Shown: positions 1 to 11,179 of the stretch, in pieces | Position numbering within the stretch: the first letter of the stretch is position 1 | Layout of the letters: the number at the start of each line of letters is the position of its first letter | NCBI RefSeq assembly: GCF_018873765.1 | Contig: NC_057921.1 | Location: 66,081,557-66,145,556, forward strand | DNA from: Telopea speciosissima | Taxonomy: Eukaryota; Streptophyta; Magnoliopsida; Proteales; Proteaceae | Reading direction: 5' to 3' | DNA length: 64,000 bases | Made by a program: the position numbers and the translations under genes | Notes under the pieces: model-generated | Database searches by the model: none | What the model was told of the DNA's origin: nothing | What the model saw: the letters and a program-made list of their open reading frames with translations, nothing else

Positions 1-2044
1 ATTTTGATTGGTTTTTATCATAAAGGTATTTTGGTCATTAAATTCCTTGAAACTAACCTCTAACGTCCTAGACTAACGGATTGGACCAAACTGTTACAGA
101 GTTTTGTAAGCAGGGGAGTTTACAATTTGTAAAGTTAAAGGGGCGTATTTAGACAAATGGGCATTTTCAGGGGGGTATTCGTAAAAAAACCCAAGAATCT
201 ATACAAAGGGAGTGCAGAATTTTTTCGCCATGCATTTATAAGAAAACTTGTATCCTTCTAAACTTGTGTAACCTCCCCGTGTCTATCTCTCTCCTTACAC
301 AATTGGAAGCAAATATATCAATTTAGAGGAGGGAGAAGAGAGGCTACGCAGTTTGGCAGTTTTTTTTATCATCTTTTAATACTTAAAAAAATTTAAAGAA
401 TCAAAATTTCAAATTTTAGTTTTTTCCTTGACCAACTTATTTTATTTAATATGACACATCTTAAAGACCATTTTAAGGGATTTAAGTGGGTTTCCTCTTC
501 TTGGTTGTTTCTTCGGAATGGTGCACATGTGTCTACCATTGATCCTTTTAAATGGTTATATGGATTTTATCACGTTTGTTGTGCACAAGTTTGATTATGA
601 TTTCCTTTCAGTCTAACTCATGGAATGTGTTTAAAGACATGGGTTGGTAAAGAGAACACATGTTTATTTTGAAACCGCTGGTTTATGTAGGTGGATCATT
701 CTCTCATGTCCATACATCACACAAACTTTCATCTCATCCCTACCGATTGAGACTTTTGTTTTAGGGTTAATTTCACATTGTTAAGACCATCACAAACCCT
801 ATTTAACAACGGTTGAGAATGAAGCAGGTATAAGAAACTTTTAAAGTTTGATAGTTAGAATAATTGTAGTCACAGATTTGATATGGGCAGTTCATGCTTG
901 TGAATAGGTACCTCATTTCCAAATATTCCACCCAGGAGTCCTTGTTGCACCACAGATTTTTCCTATCATATTTTCAATAGTTCTCTACAAGAATGGCTTT
1001 CCATATTTCTGTTCAAGACAATTCTACTTCAATTATCAGTTGGCTAAAAGTTTTAGAATCAAGTGTCTTGTTGAGAAATTCTGATTCTCACTGATTGTCC
1101 TAAAACACATTAGTCCTACACCAATAAAAGAAAAAGTTGCTCGAGGGAAATTTTATCGTTAGGACATCATGGATCATGCCTATTGCTTAGTACAGTCCAA
1201 TATCCAATAGCTTAGACAAGGCCTCTAAAAAAAGGATACACAAGTGTCAATAGCTGCATGGAGAACCATTTAGTTTCATAGAAAGAAAAAAAAGATGTTT
1301 AGTTTTCAGTAAATATGTCATTGAAACTAGTTTTCCTACAATTCTTACCAAAAGCTTCCTAAAAAGAGATGTTTAGTTTTCAATAAATATGTCATTGAAA
1401 CTAGTTTTCCTACAATTCTTACCAAAAGCTCCCTATGCCATTCTCCTACACCTTTGACATGTCTGATTTGAGACCCCAGAACACCCCTTCCCTTTTCCGA
1501 TTTATAAGTATGAAAAATTTTATAACCAATTCAAAAATGATTTAAGGGATATAACTTCAAGAACAAAAACACTCCCAAAGTGAGACTAAATTTCCCAACA
1601 AGTGTTTAAATTTGTTTATCAACATCTACACAATGATCTTAAATATACTAAGTTGAAGTATGCCAAGAAGCTAACAACAAACACCTATGATACATGGCAA
1701 TAAATGAGGTTTGGGTTGCCAGGGCATATGCCCGGGTTCGAGTCTTTAGGGTGGCCACTTTGCGCAAATAATACTGAAAGTTAGGGTCAATACCAATCTC
1801 AGCCCTCCTAGGACCCCACATAGGCAGGACCAGCACTGGGTAATGGCCCTAACGGAGCCTCTAAAGAAACTACTTTCACATTATCAGATACCACAATAAC
1901 TTGCTATATCTGAAGGAAACTAGAAAAATATATGAACCCAACGCTTTCACGGGACCATGTTTAAACAATATTGCCCATCTCATTCAGTGTGGTATTCACA
2001 CAATGTGGAAACTATCTTCAGCAGAATGATAAGTGGGTTACAGG
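1..2044. other. Intergenic, no gene seen
   Basis: I see no convincing coding exon here. The stretch is AT-rich and lies beyond the 3' end of the PF09713 gene. Around 1700-1850 there is a degraded SINE-like piece: an RNA polymerase III B-box-like GGTTCGAGTC followed by a segment resembling the 3' half of Au SINEs. It is too diverged to call firmly. Confidence 0.5.
1294..1434. repeat. Direct tandem repeat, two 67-bp copies
   Basis: Bases 1294-1360 and 1368-1434 are nearly identical (two differences noticed) at an offset of 74 bp. This is a local tandem duplication in non-coding DNA, with no sign of function. Confidence 0.85.
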
Positions 2045-2296
2045 CAGGGTTTTAAAACTGGGAATCAGTGACGGAAACGGTCAATGATGATTCCGATTCA
2101 AATCAGGTCTGAATCGGCTTGAAAAAACCCTAGAATCGGTAGATCCCTGGAATTTTCCAACGATTCTGGAGTTTTTTTCTTTTTTTTTTTTTCCAGAATC
2201 AGCCATATCAAATTGCCAAAAATCGGGATCCATATAAGCCAATTCAGATATGAATCAGCCAATTTGCGATCCATTTCACCAGTTTTTGAAACCCTG
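2045..2296. mobile_element. hAT-type MITE with perfect 8-bp target duplication
   Basis: The element begins CAGGGTTTTAAAACTGG and ends with the imperfect inverted copy CCAGTTTTTGAAACCCTG. It is flanked on both sides by the identical 8-mer GTTACAGG (2037-2044 and 2297-2304). An 8-bp duplication with a CAGGG terminus is the hAT signature. At 252 bp with no coding capacity it is non-autonomous. The interior is rich in GAATCGG-like motifs that recur elsewhere in the window (near 10.4, 45.9 and 47.5 kb). It lies about 250 bp beyond the stop codon of the PF09713 gene, so it may be in that gene's 3' region. Confidence 0.85.
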
Positions 2297-2549
2297 GTTA
2301 CAGGTCTTATCAAAGAAAACAAGGATGAATGATATACATCCTGGATGTCTGTTGTAACAATGATCAGATTCCTATTGGAAAGCTGATAAACCAAATTCAG
2401 ATAACACTGCTAATTTGATTAATAATTTATGAATATGCATAAGCATTTGCCTACCCAAAAGAAGACATCACAAGGCTACCAATTTAAATTCTTGACCGGA
2501 AATTAAACTCTGTGATTTAGAGGACCTGTACATCACTTCTAAGCAGCCT

Positions 2550-5500
2550 TTAAGATTTCTCTTCATCTGACTGAGAACATGGCCCAGGGGCAGAATCAAC
2601 GAAGAACTCCTCAACTGACAACAAGGTAGTTATTACATAAGGTAGGACCCACAAAAAAAGACTTGCAGAATTAAGCAATATATCATTACCTATGTCATCT
2701 TGCTCTGAAGAATCAAGCAAAATGTCTGAATCCGATGGCAACAAAGGAGAGCCAGGAAAGTTATCCAGGGCCCCAAGATCTACGAAAAATTCAAATATCA
2801 GAATTTAAATAAAAAAAGTTGGGGGGGGGGGGGGGGGAGTTAACATTTACATTTGTCATTTCTATGTTCCTCCTACCATTTATCAATGGCCTGATATTGT
2901 AACAAAGCCAAACATTCAAGTCTGGTTTAATGCAGATAAAAGTCTTGCAAGATTACCTCCCAAGTTCGACAGATCTGCTGTAAGATCTGAAAGGCTGAAA
3001 TTCCAAGGGATCTGAGCCAATGATTGAAGAAAATCCCTAGAATTTCCTGCTCCACCATCTGGTCCTAGTTGTAACCCTACTGAACTTGTGACATCGGATG
3101 TAAACGCTGTGTCCAATGCTGACGACTCTACACCCATTCCTGATATCTCTGATGGGGCGAAGGGAAAATGACCATTGGATGCAACTGAAGGAGGACTCAC
3201 ATCCATCTCTGACATGGATAACATGGCACTACTGGGAGGGATAACTGGGGTGATTTCAGCTGCACTGTTCTCCATCACCCTACTTCCAAGGACAAGGGAA
3301 GTTCCATCAGTAAAGCTTTAAGTGGGCAAAACAAATGACATATGGATAGACCAGTGGTGCCATATTCAGGATGTTCTGATCATGGCAAGTCAAATTTATC
3401 CTTTTACCTTATGCCTCGTATTCTATATCATACATTCCTCAATCCTCACAGTATTAACTTTTTATATCAAGGACTCCTTGATGACGTACCTTGATAACAT
3501 GTTAAACACCAACCAGTGGTGCAAGATATAAGGATAAAATGTTAAACTTTCCAAGTGAAGACATACCTTGATTTACATGTCAAACACCAACCAGTTGTGC
3601 AAGATTCAGGAATAAAATTTACAGTGTGCTATTAATCACATACAAGGGTTTTCCCCAATTTCTAAGGAAAAACAAAATAGCAAAGGACCGAATCCAGTGG
3701 CTTTGGTCTATTTATTTTGGCTTTAACCAAAGGTTTATTGATAAACGAACACAAACTAGGGAACTAGGTGGTTCCATGCAAAAAGTTAGTCAACAAGGAT
3801 GCTTCAAAACTAAAACAATTTTTTTGAGTGACTAAAGAAAGGGTTGTTGCAAAAGCTATTTCACAAATTTGACTCAAGCAAGGGATAAGTCCTGCTGTCA
3901 GACATGAAATTTGACATACTCATGCCAGAATTAATTCAGTACAAAATACAGTTTCATTCACTTAACCCCCACCCCGAGGGGGAAAAAAAGGAATAGTTCA
4001 TTCAGTAGAAAACAAGAATGGAGATAATGGAAATACTTAATGATAACAAAAAAATTTCGAAACAGAAGTAAATAAATTGTTGACCCCTCTAAGCAATGTC
4101 ATGGGTTTGAACTTCGAAAATTACTACCACCACCACCCACATGCACATGTAGATTCAAATAATTTGATCACTTTCCATAGTGATTATAGAATTACTTATG
4201 ATATGAAATGACCTTAAACTATGCCTAAAGTAATGATGATATGCAAAAGTAACAGAATTAACTTCATGAACTACACACACACATGCACGCACAAACACAT
4301 ACATACCCACAAAATTGGTCTCATTCATAACACTACTATAGATTATTTTTATGACAAATTTTAGACCATCCCTAACCAAGAGATATTACTCCCTTGGTAA
4401 CCCCAAATTTTAAGGATAGACGGCTAAAGCATTAACACCCCTGGCTTATTTTACTTCAATATTGTCCTTCCATTGCTTATATAAATTCTCTTGAATTTTG
4501 TCTTTAAAATTGCTTGTAGTAATAAATGCAAGGATTTATGTGTTAAACATTTTAAAAGTTCATTACTAAGTGTGTGAAACTGACACAATTATTGGGACAG
4601 CTAAAATGGGATGGACGGTCATTGTTGGATGGAGTAAGCAAAGGCAATGTAAGTAACTAAGTTACATGTTTGCATAACTATAAATAATTTCCTCTCCCTT
4701 ACTTAAGTGAATATAATTATTTATACCAATATAGGATACAGATTTAATTTCTGGAATATTTGAAAGAAAAAATGTTGTATACCCCCATAGTTCCTGAATC
4801 GTATTTTGGGCCTTTGCCCAGTCTAGCAGCATGGGTCCATGTCTGAGTCTAACAATCATATTTCATGCCCCCAAAATTAACGATGATAAGTAATGGAGTT
4901 AGGTAGACAGAATGAAGTTATTTACAAGAAAAAGATCAAATGAAGTGGAGATGTAAATGACTTCTCACTCATTCCCGGAATTCATTCGAATGGGATGGAG
5001 ATTGCCTGCGGCAGGAACTCCGTTTACTACATGGCAGCTGGATAGCCCACAGCCTATCGAATCAAGATGAGGTTGGCCTGTTGCTGTAATTGTAGGCTGC
5101 TGTAGAACTGGATACCCTATAGGTAAGTTGTTAACTGCACTGCAAACAAGCTGGCATTGAATAAAAATGATAATAGTAAACTTTATAACTTTAAAAGTTA
5201 GACTACCACAGAGTTTTCATAGATGATAAGAGCGCCTTATAATTAGAAAATCAAAAGATGAAAGGGGCCAAACACCTAAGTTCACATAATCACAAGATAA
5301 AAATTTTGTTCATCTCTGCAGATAATTCAACCTTAACAAAGATCGGAACCGAACCATCACATGGCTAACAATCCTTACCTCATTGAGTATGAGAACATTA
5401 GATAAAGGGACGAAACACCTAAGTTCACATAATCACAAGATGAAAGGGGCCAAATACCTAAGTTCACATAATCACAAGATAAAAATTTTGTTCATCTCTG

Positions 5501-8500
5501 CAGATAATTCAACCTTAACAAAGATCGGAACCGAACCATCACATGTCTAACAATCCTTACCTCATTGAGTATGAGAACATTAGATAAAGCGATGAAACTG
5601 TAAACCATGTGTTAATAATGTGAACCGCATGCTAAGGGGTGTTTTTGTTATTTATTTATTGTTGGACTGATGTGTAATTATGTTACATAAGTCTGTCCTT
5701 TACTGTAATCACTCCCTATTTGGTATTTTATAAATACATAGTGGAGGGTCATGGTTAGGGTATTCTGTTCCTACCATGAACTTCTCCTTTTCTCCCACCA
5801 TCTCTCTTCTCATCTTCTTTCTATTCTGTTACATGTGTATGTACTGATTTCTTTTTCTTGGTATTGTTCCACCCTAAATATGAAGTTCCTATCAAATTAA
5901 ATGGATGGGGAACCATAAAATTGTCAAAATAAAGGGAAACCACAAAGAACGTAGAATCCCTAGCTTGCTAAATCAGGTTTTCCTACCCAATACAAGTCAC
6001 TTCATGCAAAAAACTAGTGAAAAACAATTCACCAAGAGCCTTATGCTTCGAAGTTTCGGTTCCATTTTTTTGAATAATTCAGATGCAGTTTAGTAATTTT
6101 AATAACTATAATGGACCAGTAACCTGGAAAAAAAGGTTGTTGCTAATCTATTTAAGTACCCTTGGTATATTAGTGCTTTTCAACGCAATGGAAACTTTGA
6201 AATGATAACATACCAGGCATGGGATAAATCCCATTCTGTATAGGGGCCAATGGAACTTTTGGAAGTACAGGGTTCTTCATCAGATGGTACTGGTGATCAA
6301 GTAAATGATTGAACAGAATGATCTGTTTCTTCAGCTTTAGCCTAATGTAATAGGCCCTGAAAAAGTCAGCATTTTCTTCTTCCAATTTCTGCCATACTGA
6401 AATAACACCAGGGATGGGGGAGAGAGAGAGACATCAGAAGTCAGAACAGAGTCTTGCTATTGAAGATATGCAAAAAAAAGTTGAAGTCTTAGCATGTAGA
6501 AAGGATTAACTGTTCTCAAGGGTATACTACCTGAATAGAGAAGACACAGCTACATTGGCCTTTCTATTTTTCCTTTTTCTTTTTTTTTTTTTGGGGGGGG
6601 GGGGGTGTTTGCACTTTAAACACACCAATTCAGAATTCCGGGCATTCTCTTAAGAATGTTATTAATGTGAATAACACAAGGTTTCTTTGTTTTTTTAAAC
6701 CCTTCGGATTGGCTGTAGTCATTTTTTTTTTGAGATAAGGGAAAGTATTATCCTTATATCCCTGGACCCCCTCCCCCCATCCATCCCCCAATGTAAAGGT
6801 GGCTTCGATCCCAAGACCCTTACCAGCTGCACTTCTGGCACCTTTCCTTGTCAAGTTTTGTGGTGCACCTTAATTGATAAATCACCTCAATTGGCCAAGC
6901 GTATAGCTTTGTCTTGCAGCCAACTTTTGAATTTTCTAATAAAAGAATGGATTTAAAGAAAGAGTTTCAATACCACACAGTGCTTTCCTCCAGTGCCTTT
7001 AATTTGAGAAATCAACTTGGCTGATATTGCAAGGGGAGAAAAGCAGCACCTGGTGGACCATATAACCACGGAAGACTATGCCAATTGACATGCATTAGAT
7101 ACTAAGGATTCTGTGTCAGATGGATGATTCAGAACAGCAAATCACCTCAGGCCCATGCAGCCATTCTAACTGCCATTTGCCCGCCAAGTATTTCAGCAGT
7201 TTCAACTTCCAACTTACTCCCCCACCCCCCCACCCCCAAAAAAAATAGTTTCTTTTAATCCGTGAAGCTTTGCTGCTGCTAAAAAGGTTGGTTGACTATT
7301 GTAATAGATTAGGCCAACTATTAAAAGCTTGCGCACTCTGTACAACAGCTTGTGGTTTTGCCTTGAAGAGCACTTCCAGAGGAAATAACAATGATGGGCA
7401 AACTAGTAGAGTGAAACTTCAGGTTCAAAAACTGAGTGGACGAATTTCTCTATTTTCTTTTTTCATTTAACTGTCCCTTGTTTTTGAAATAAATTATTAT
7501 ATGAATATCATTTCATCTACATACATTCATCTCCATTACATGACGTAGAAATAGTAATTACTGTGATTCAGCCAACAACATTTAGTTGTGACAAGGCTTA
7601 GCTGAGTTGAGTTGACTAGAAATAAATCCAAGTAAGTTACCCAGATTTGTAAATCCAGGCTCTATTTTTGCTCGATGCAAGAGGGTCTTAACCACCTCAT
7701 CTCTATTCATATACAATTGTAAGCACCGTTCTATCAAATTCTGGACCTGCAAACCATTTAGGAGTTGAATTATAGCAGGAATGGTCCAGTTGACTTCCAT
7801 CTTGAAAATAAACATCAAGCATACAAATCAGAAACAGAAAATTAAGAATAGATTGTCTTACAAATTCAATATCTTGACGTGAAACCTTCCTGTTATCATT
7901 TCTAGAAAGGGGTATTGAGCTTGAGTCTGCTCTAGGAGCCTCAGCTGTTGTATTATTCTGTTGATCACTGTGTGACTCATGTGATACTTGTGTCGAGGAT
8001 TGTACTTCTGGTGTGCCCTGTGAATCCTGTGGAAGTTTTCTTCAACTTAGGGGTATGGAACTAAAGTAAAAAAGTTCAGAGGGAAAAGATAAGAAGAGGC
8101 AAGAAAAAAATAAATTAGCATACAGGCATGCCTAGATCGTCTAATATGAATTTAAGTCAAATATATTTTGTTCTAGTCACACAAGAACCTAAGGCTCAAA
8201 ATTTCCATTTTCTTTTTTTTATTTTACAATTTTCAGTTAGTTCTAACATTACATAATATTAGGTTATTTGTTGCAGCATATGCTTTCAGCTAGCAAGAAT
8301 TAAAAATCTTCATATCAAGTATTCAATTTAATTTGGACCAGTAACAAGTTCACTCCTCAAGAATAATATGGCATTATTTTTCACACAAGTAATTCAAATA
8401 TCAACAAGAGAAGGTTTAGAAACAGAAAAGATTTAAAGGCTCAATAAATTAATTGGTCTAAAGAAGATCAAGGTAAAAATATAAGACTGCCACCTGTAAG

Positions 8501-8508
8501 GTCTTCAT
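2550..8508 (-). CDS. PF09713 (plant protein 1589) family protein, 8 exons, 370 aa
   Basis: Exons in transcription order: 8508-8494, 8026-7862, 7746-7641, 6396-6214, 5134-4969, 3279-2957, 2779-2690, 2614-2550. All introns are GT/AG, phase is kept throughout, and the total is 371 codons including TAA. Residues about 58-115 form the plant-specific PF09713/TIGR01589 domain, with QNLIERCLQLYMNRDEVV, then IEPGFTNLVWQKLEEEN, then FFRAYYIRLKLKKQI. After it comes a Pro/Gln stretch (PVNNLPIGYPVLQQP), a conserved-looking SCHVVNGVP segment, and a Ser/Asp-rich acidic C-terminus. No signal peptide or membrane segment is visible. The family is plant-wide and its function is unknown; a nuclear or regulatory role is only a guess. 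The least certain part is the tiny first coding exon (MKTLQ). It was chosen because it gives an in-frame join, while the frame upstream of exon 2 meets a TGA. Confidence 0.82.
3487..3620. repeat. Short direct repeat in intron 5 of the PF09713 gene
   Basis: A segment of about 55 bp containing AACACCAACCAGT is repeated at an offset of about 81 bp with several differences. It is a local duplication inside the intron 3280-4968, with no coding content. Confidence 0.6.
5261..5598. repeat. 182-bp tandem duplication in intron 4 of the PF09713 gene
   Basis: Bases 5261-5442 are repeated almost perfectly from 5443 to about 5598 (offset 182 bp). A third partial copy of the first 24 bases or so lies at the junction (about 5415-5438). 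The near identity suggests a recent event. It sits in the intron between 6214 and 5134 and should not alter the protein. Confidence 0.88.
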
Positions 8509-9870
8509 TTCATTCAATGAATGCTGCTAGCATTCTCTATGGTCAGTTGAGATATCATGATGCCGCCATTGTTACCAAGATCAGATCATACATGAATCAA
8601 GTCTCATATTATCAAAAGTTTCTGCAATAATCACCTGCAAAGGAGGAGACAGGAGTTAGGAACTCATATGGAATATGGGCGACCTACTTGAACTATGATA
8701 TTCCACTGAAGATTAGCTTCTCAAATGAAAGCTATTGAAAGAATACCAAAATCAGAGATTCAACTTTCTAGGTATGGTACAGATCTATACTAGGAAATAC
8801 TACTTAAGGAAACTAAAAAAAAACTTATTTTCCCTAGCTAGTTATTCCAATTCAAGTTTCTGTTCACAGATTTGACTGAAACCAAGACTGAAGAAAGTGT
8901 GAATGCTACATATTCCAGAAGTTGTAGAGGGTGGGGCAGTTGGGGGACACTCTGCCCATTAGGTAATCTTCAGAGCTGTGTGTGTGTGTGTCAAGTTTAG
9001 AGTTCTAAGTGCAGGATTTTTTAAGTGTTGCATGAGCTCTTCTTACTAGATTCTGCATGAAATAGTGGCACTCAGCAGATTCCTCCAAAACTTCTGGATC
9101 CTTTTTCTTTTCTTTCCTTGTTTACTCAAGCAGAACACAAAGGCTGTTTTGACAGAAAACCTCCATCCCATATCATATTAACTAATATACCATGAAAACC
9201 AAAACAAGAAGATGTATGATGGAGACAAAAGCAAATCATGATAAATGAAGGAACATCCAGTGGAAATAACATTATATAACCGGGATATTCCAAAGGAGTT
9301 AATCCTGCATTCCTGCTAATAATCGTGAACAAAAGATCTGTTCCTACATACAAGAAACACAGAAAGAAGTGAAATCAAGTTGGGACACCAAAACAACCAA
9401 AAAGGGTAAGTTTTCTCCTACATAAAGAGGTTTCATAACACATGAAATGTAGGATGAGAAGTAAAGCGATCACAGAATCTCAAACAACACTCAATAAATT
9501 CAAGTACAGGAATGGAAACAAGATACCAGTTACAAAACCATAAATCTCCAGTATCAAATTAGTATATAAAGAAATTGCACAGTACAGGGAAGTATCTGAC
9601 TCCGTATAGTTTTTATCTTTTATGACAGTGAATTTTCTAGTTCTCTATAGGAGGGGGTTGGAGTGCATGAAAGCAAATTAAAAGACCAAGGTCATACGAA
9701 CTCCAGAGCTCGCACAAATCAGTGATTGTTCACTGCTTCCACACAACCAATGCCGGCCAGGAGAAAGAAAAATAAAATTAAAACAAACTACAAAATTAAC
9801 ATATAAGACGAAAATCAAACTTTTAAGCAGCATAAGTATCCAAGCAAAACTAGATCTGCCAAGCATTTAC

Positions 9871-10130
9871 CTTCAAGGAGCCTCTCAAAATCTCCAAAGT
9901 CCAAAAAAACAAATAGAGCACTTTATGTCGACAAGTTTTGAAACCCTAACTCGTTGGAGCTCCCGATTCGTGAAACATGCAAGAGAAATCAAGCTCTTCA
10001 ATACTAGAGACTCGAATCCGCAGAAAACCAAACTGAAACTTTAACTTACAACTTAACGGGAGGGTTCATGGTTGCTCTACTTTTTCGCCATTGAAGTTCT
10101 GCTAGAGCTTCCTGAGCTTCTCTCCTCATA
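9871..10130 (-). other. Predicted non-coding leader exon of the PF09713 gene
   Basis: On the minus strand a CT/GA-rich leader-like segment ends in CCTTGAAG followed by GTAAATG, a good splice donor at 9870/9869. A second leader exon probably starts near 8636 or 8627 after a CAG and continues into the first coding exon. The leader contains short upstream ATGs that stop quickly (for example ATG GCG AAA AAG TAG). The transcription start is not visible directly, so the right boundary is approximate. Confidence 0.45.
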
Positions 10131-10667
10131 GAATGTGACAATATTTAAATCAAATCAAGGGGGAGCAAAATTGACGATTCTGTACCTGAAATCATGAGAC
10201 CTGAGGTTAATAATAATGCTTGTTCTGTACATGATTTTCCTTTCCTTTTTTGTCATGAAAGGTCAAAGGTTTTCCTTTTCTTTTCTTCTTTCCAAATCAT
10301 AAATAAATAGTATGAATTTAATTGTCTTTCTATTTATGAAAACTCTGGCTTACACAACGGCTTCGGCTTTTGTCGGCTCAGTTCAAGCAAAGCTTCTAAT
10401 GCAGAATGGCTGATACGGACTCTGGTTTGAGGAATCGGAATTGAATAAATTGATTTGGAACGAGTTTTCTAGGAACTTTTTTGGCCGATTCTAGGGTGTT
10501 TAGTGGCGACCGATTCCAATTACCCAAATCCTAGATAGGATTCCCAAATCACAAAGGCCACAGAACTTAAAAAAGAATTTACTCATCCTTTGGACCTGCC
10601 CATGTCACAATAACTTGGGTTCTATTGGCTCTTCAAGCAAGCTTTCTAAGTGGTCTCTTGTCAAAAG

Positions 10668-10868
10668 CAGGGTTTTAATACATGATATCGGTTGTGATTG
10701 ATACTAATACGATATCGTATGATCGGACCATTTCGGGTTCAAAGCGCAGCCAAAATATATTTTGATCCCTAAAATCTAATATGGATAAATTCAGCTAGAT
10801 TGGAATCGAGCCCGATACCAATCTAAATCGCTAATCTGGCGGATTCCATCCCGATTTTTAAAGCCCAG
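10668..10868. mobile_element. Degenerate MITE-like repeat
   Basis: It starts CAGGGTTTTAAT and ends TTTTTAAAGCCCAG, resembling the termini of the hAT MITE at 2045. The interior is rich in GATATCGG/GATACCAAT motifs. The flanking 8-mers do not match, so this is a tentative call of an old copy. Similar GATATCGG-rich segments occur near 12.35-12.5, 40.5, 42.65-42.83 and 46.8-47.05 kb. Confidence 0.4.
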
Positions 10869-10967
10869 AATTGGATTCCTCTATATGACTATATATGTAC
10901 CACCATGTGTTAAGTATCAAAAAAAACATTTTCTTTTTTTTTTTTTGTTAGTTTTTCCTCTTTAATT

Positions 10968-11175
10968 TTCACGTGGTACAAAAGCCGGCTCATGACGGCT
11001 CAAGAGTCGAACGTGGCCTGTGGTACGAAGGTCAATGGGCAAAGAACAGGACACGTGCCAGAAATGAAGCGGGCGATCGTGGCCTCTGGATGGCCGTTTA
11101 TCGGAGGGGTTCCCGCGGGACATACTTATAGTGTCGTTTGGGGAAAGAACGAATTTGAAAATTCCCGCTAAGGTT
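10968..11175. promoter_or_regulatory. GC-richer segment with two G-boxes and an E2F-like palindrome
   Basis: In AT-rich surroundings this interval has CACGTG at 10970-10975 and 11052-11057, the palindrome TCCCGCGGGA at 11111-11120, and another TTCCCGC at about 11162. G-boxes bind bZIP/bHLH factors and TTCCCGC resembles E2F sites. It lies about 0.9 kb upstream of the predicted leader exon of the PF09713 gene, separated from it by repeat-like DNA (10.4-10.87 kb). It may be a distal part of that promoter. The function is inferred from motifs only. Confidence 0.35.
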
Positions 11176-11179
11176 GTCT

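Noticed and set aside
2821-2838. Poly-G run
   Set aside because: It is a simple homopolymer in intron 6 of the PF09713 gene, with no link to a feature.
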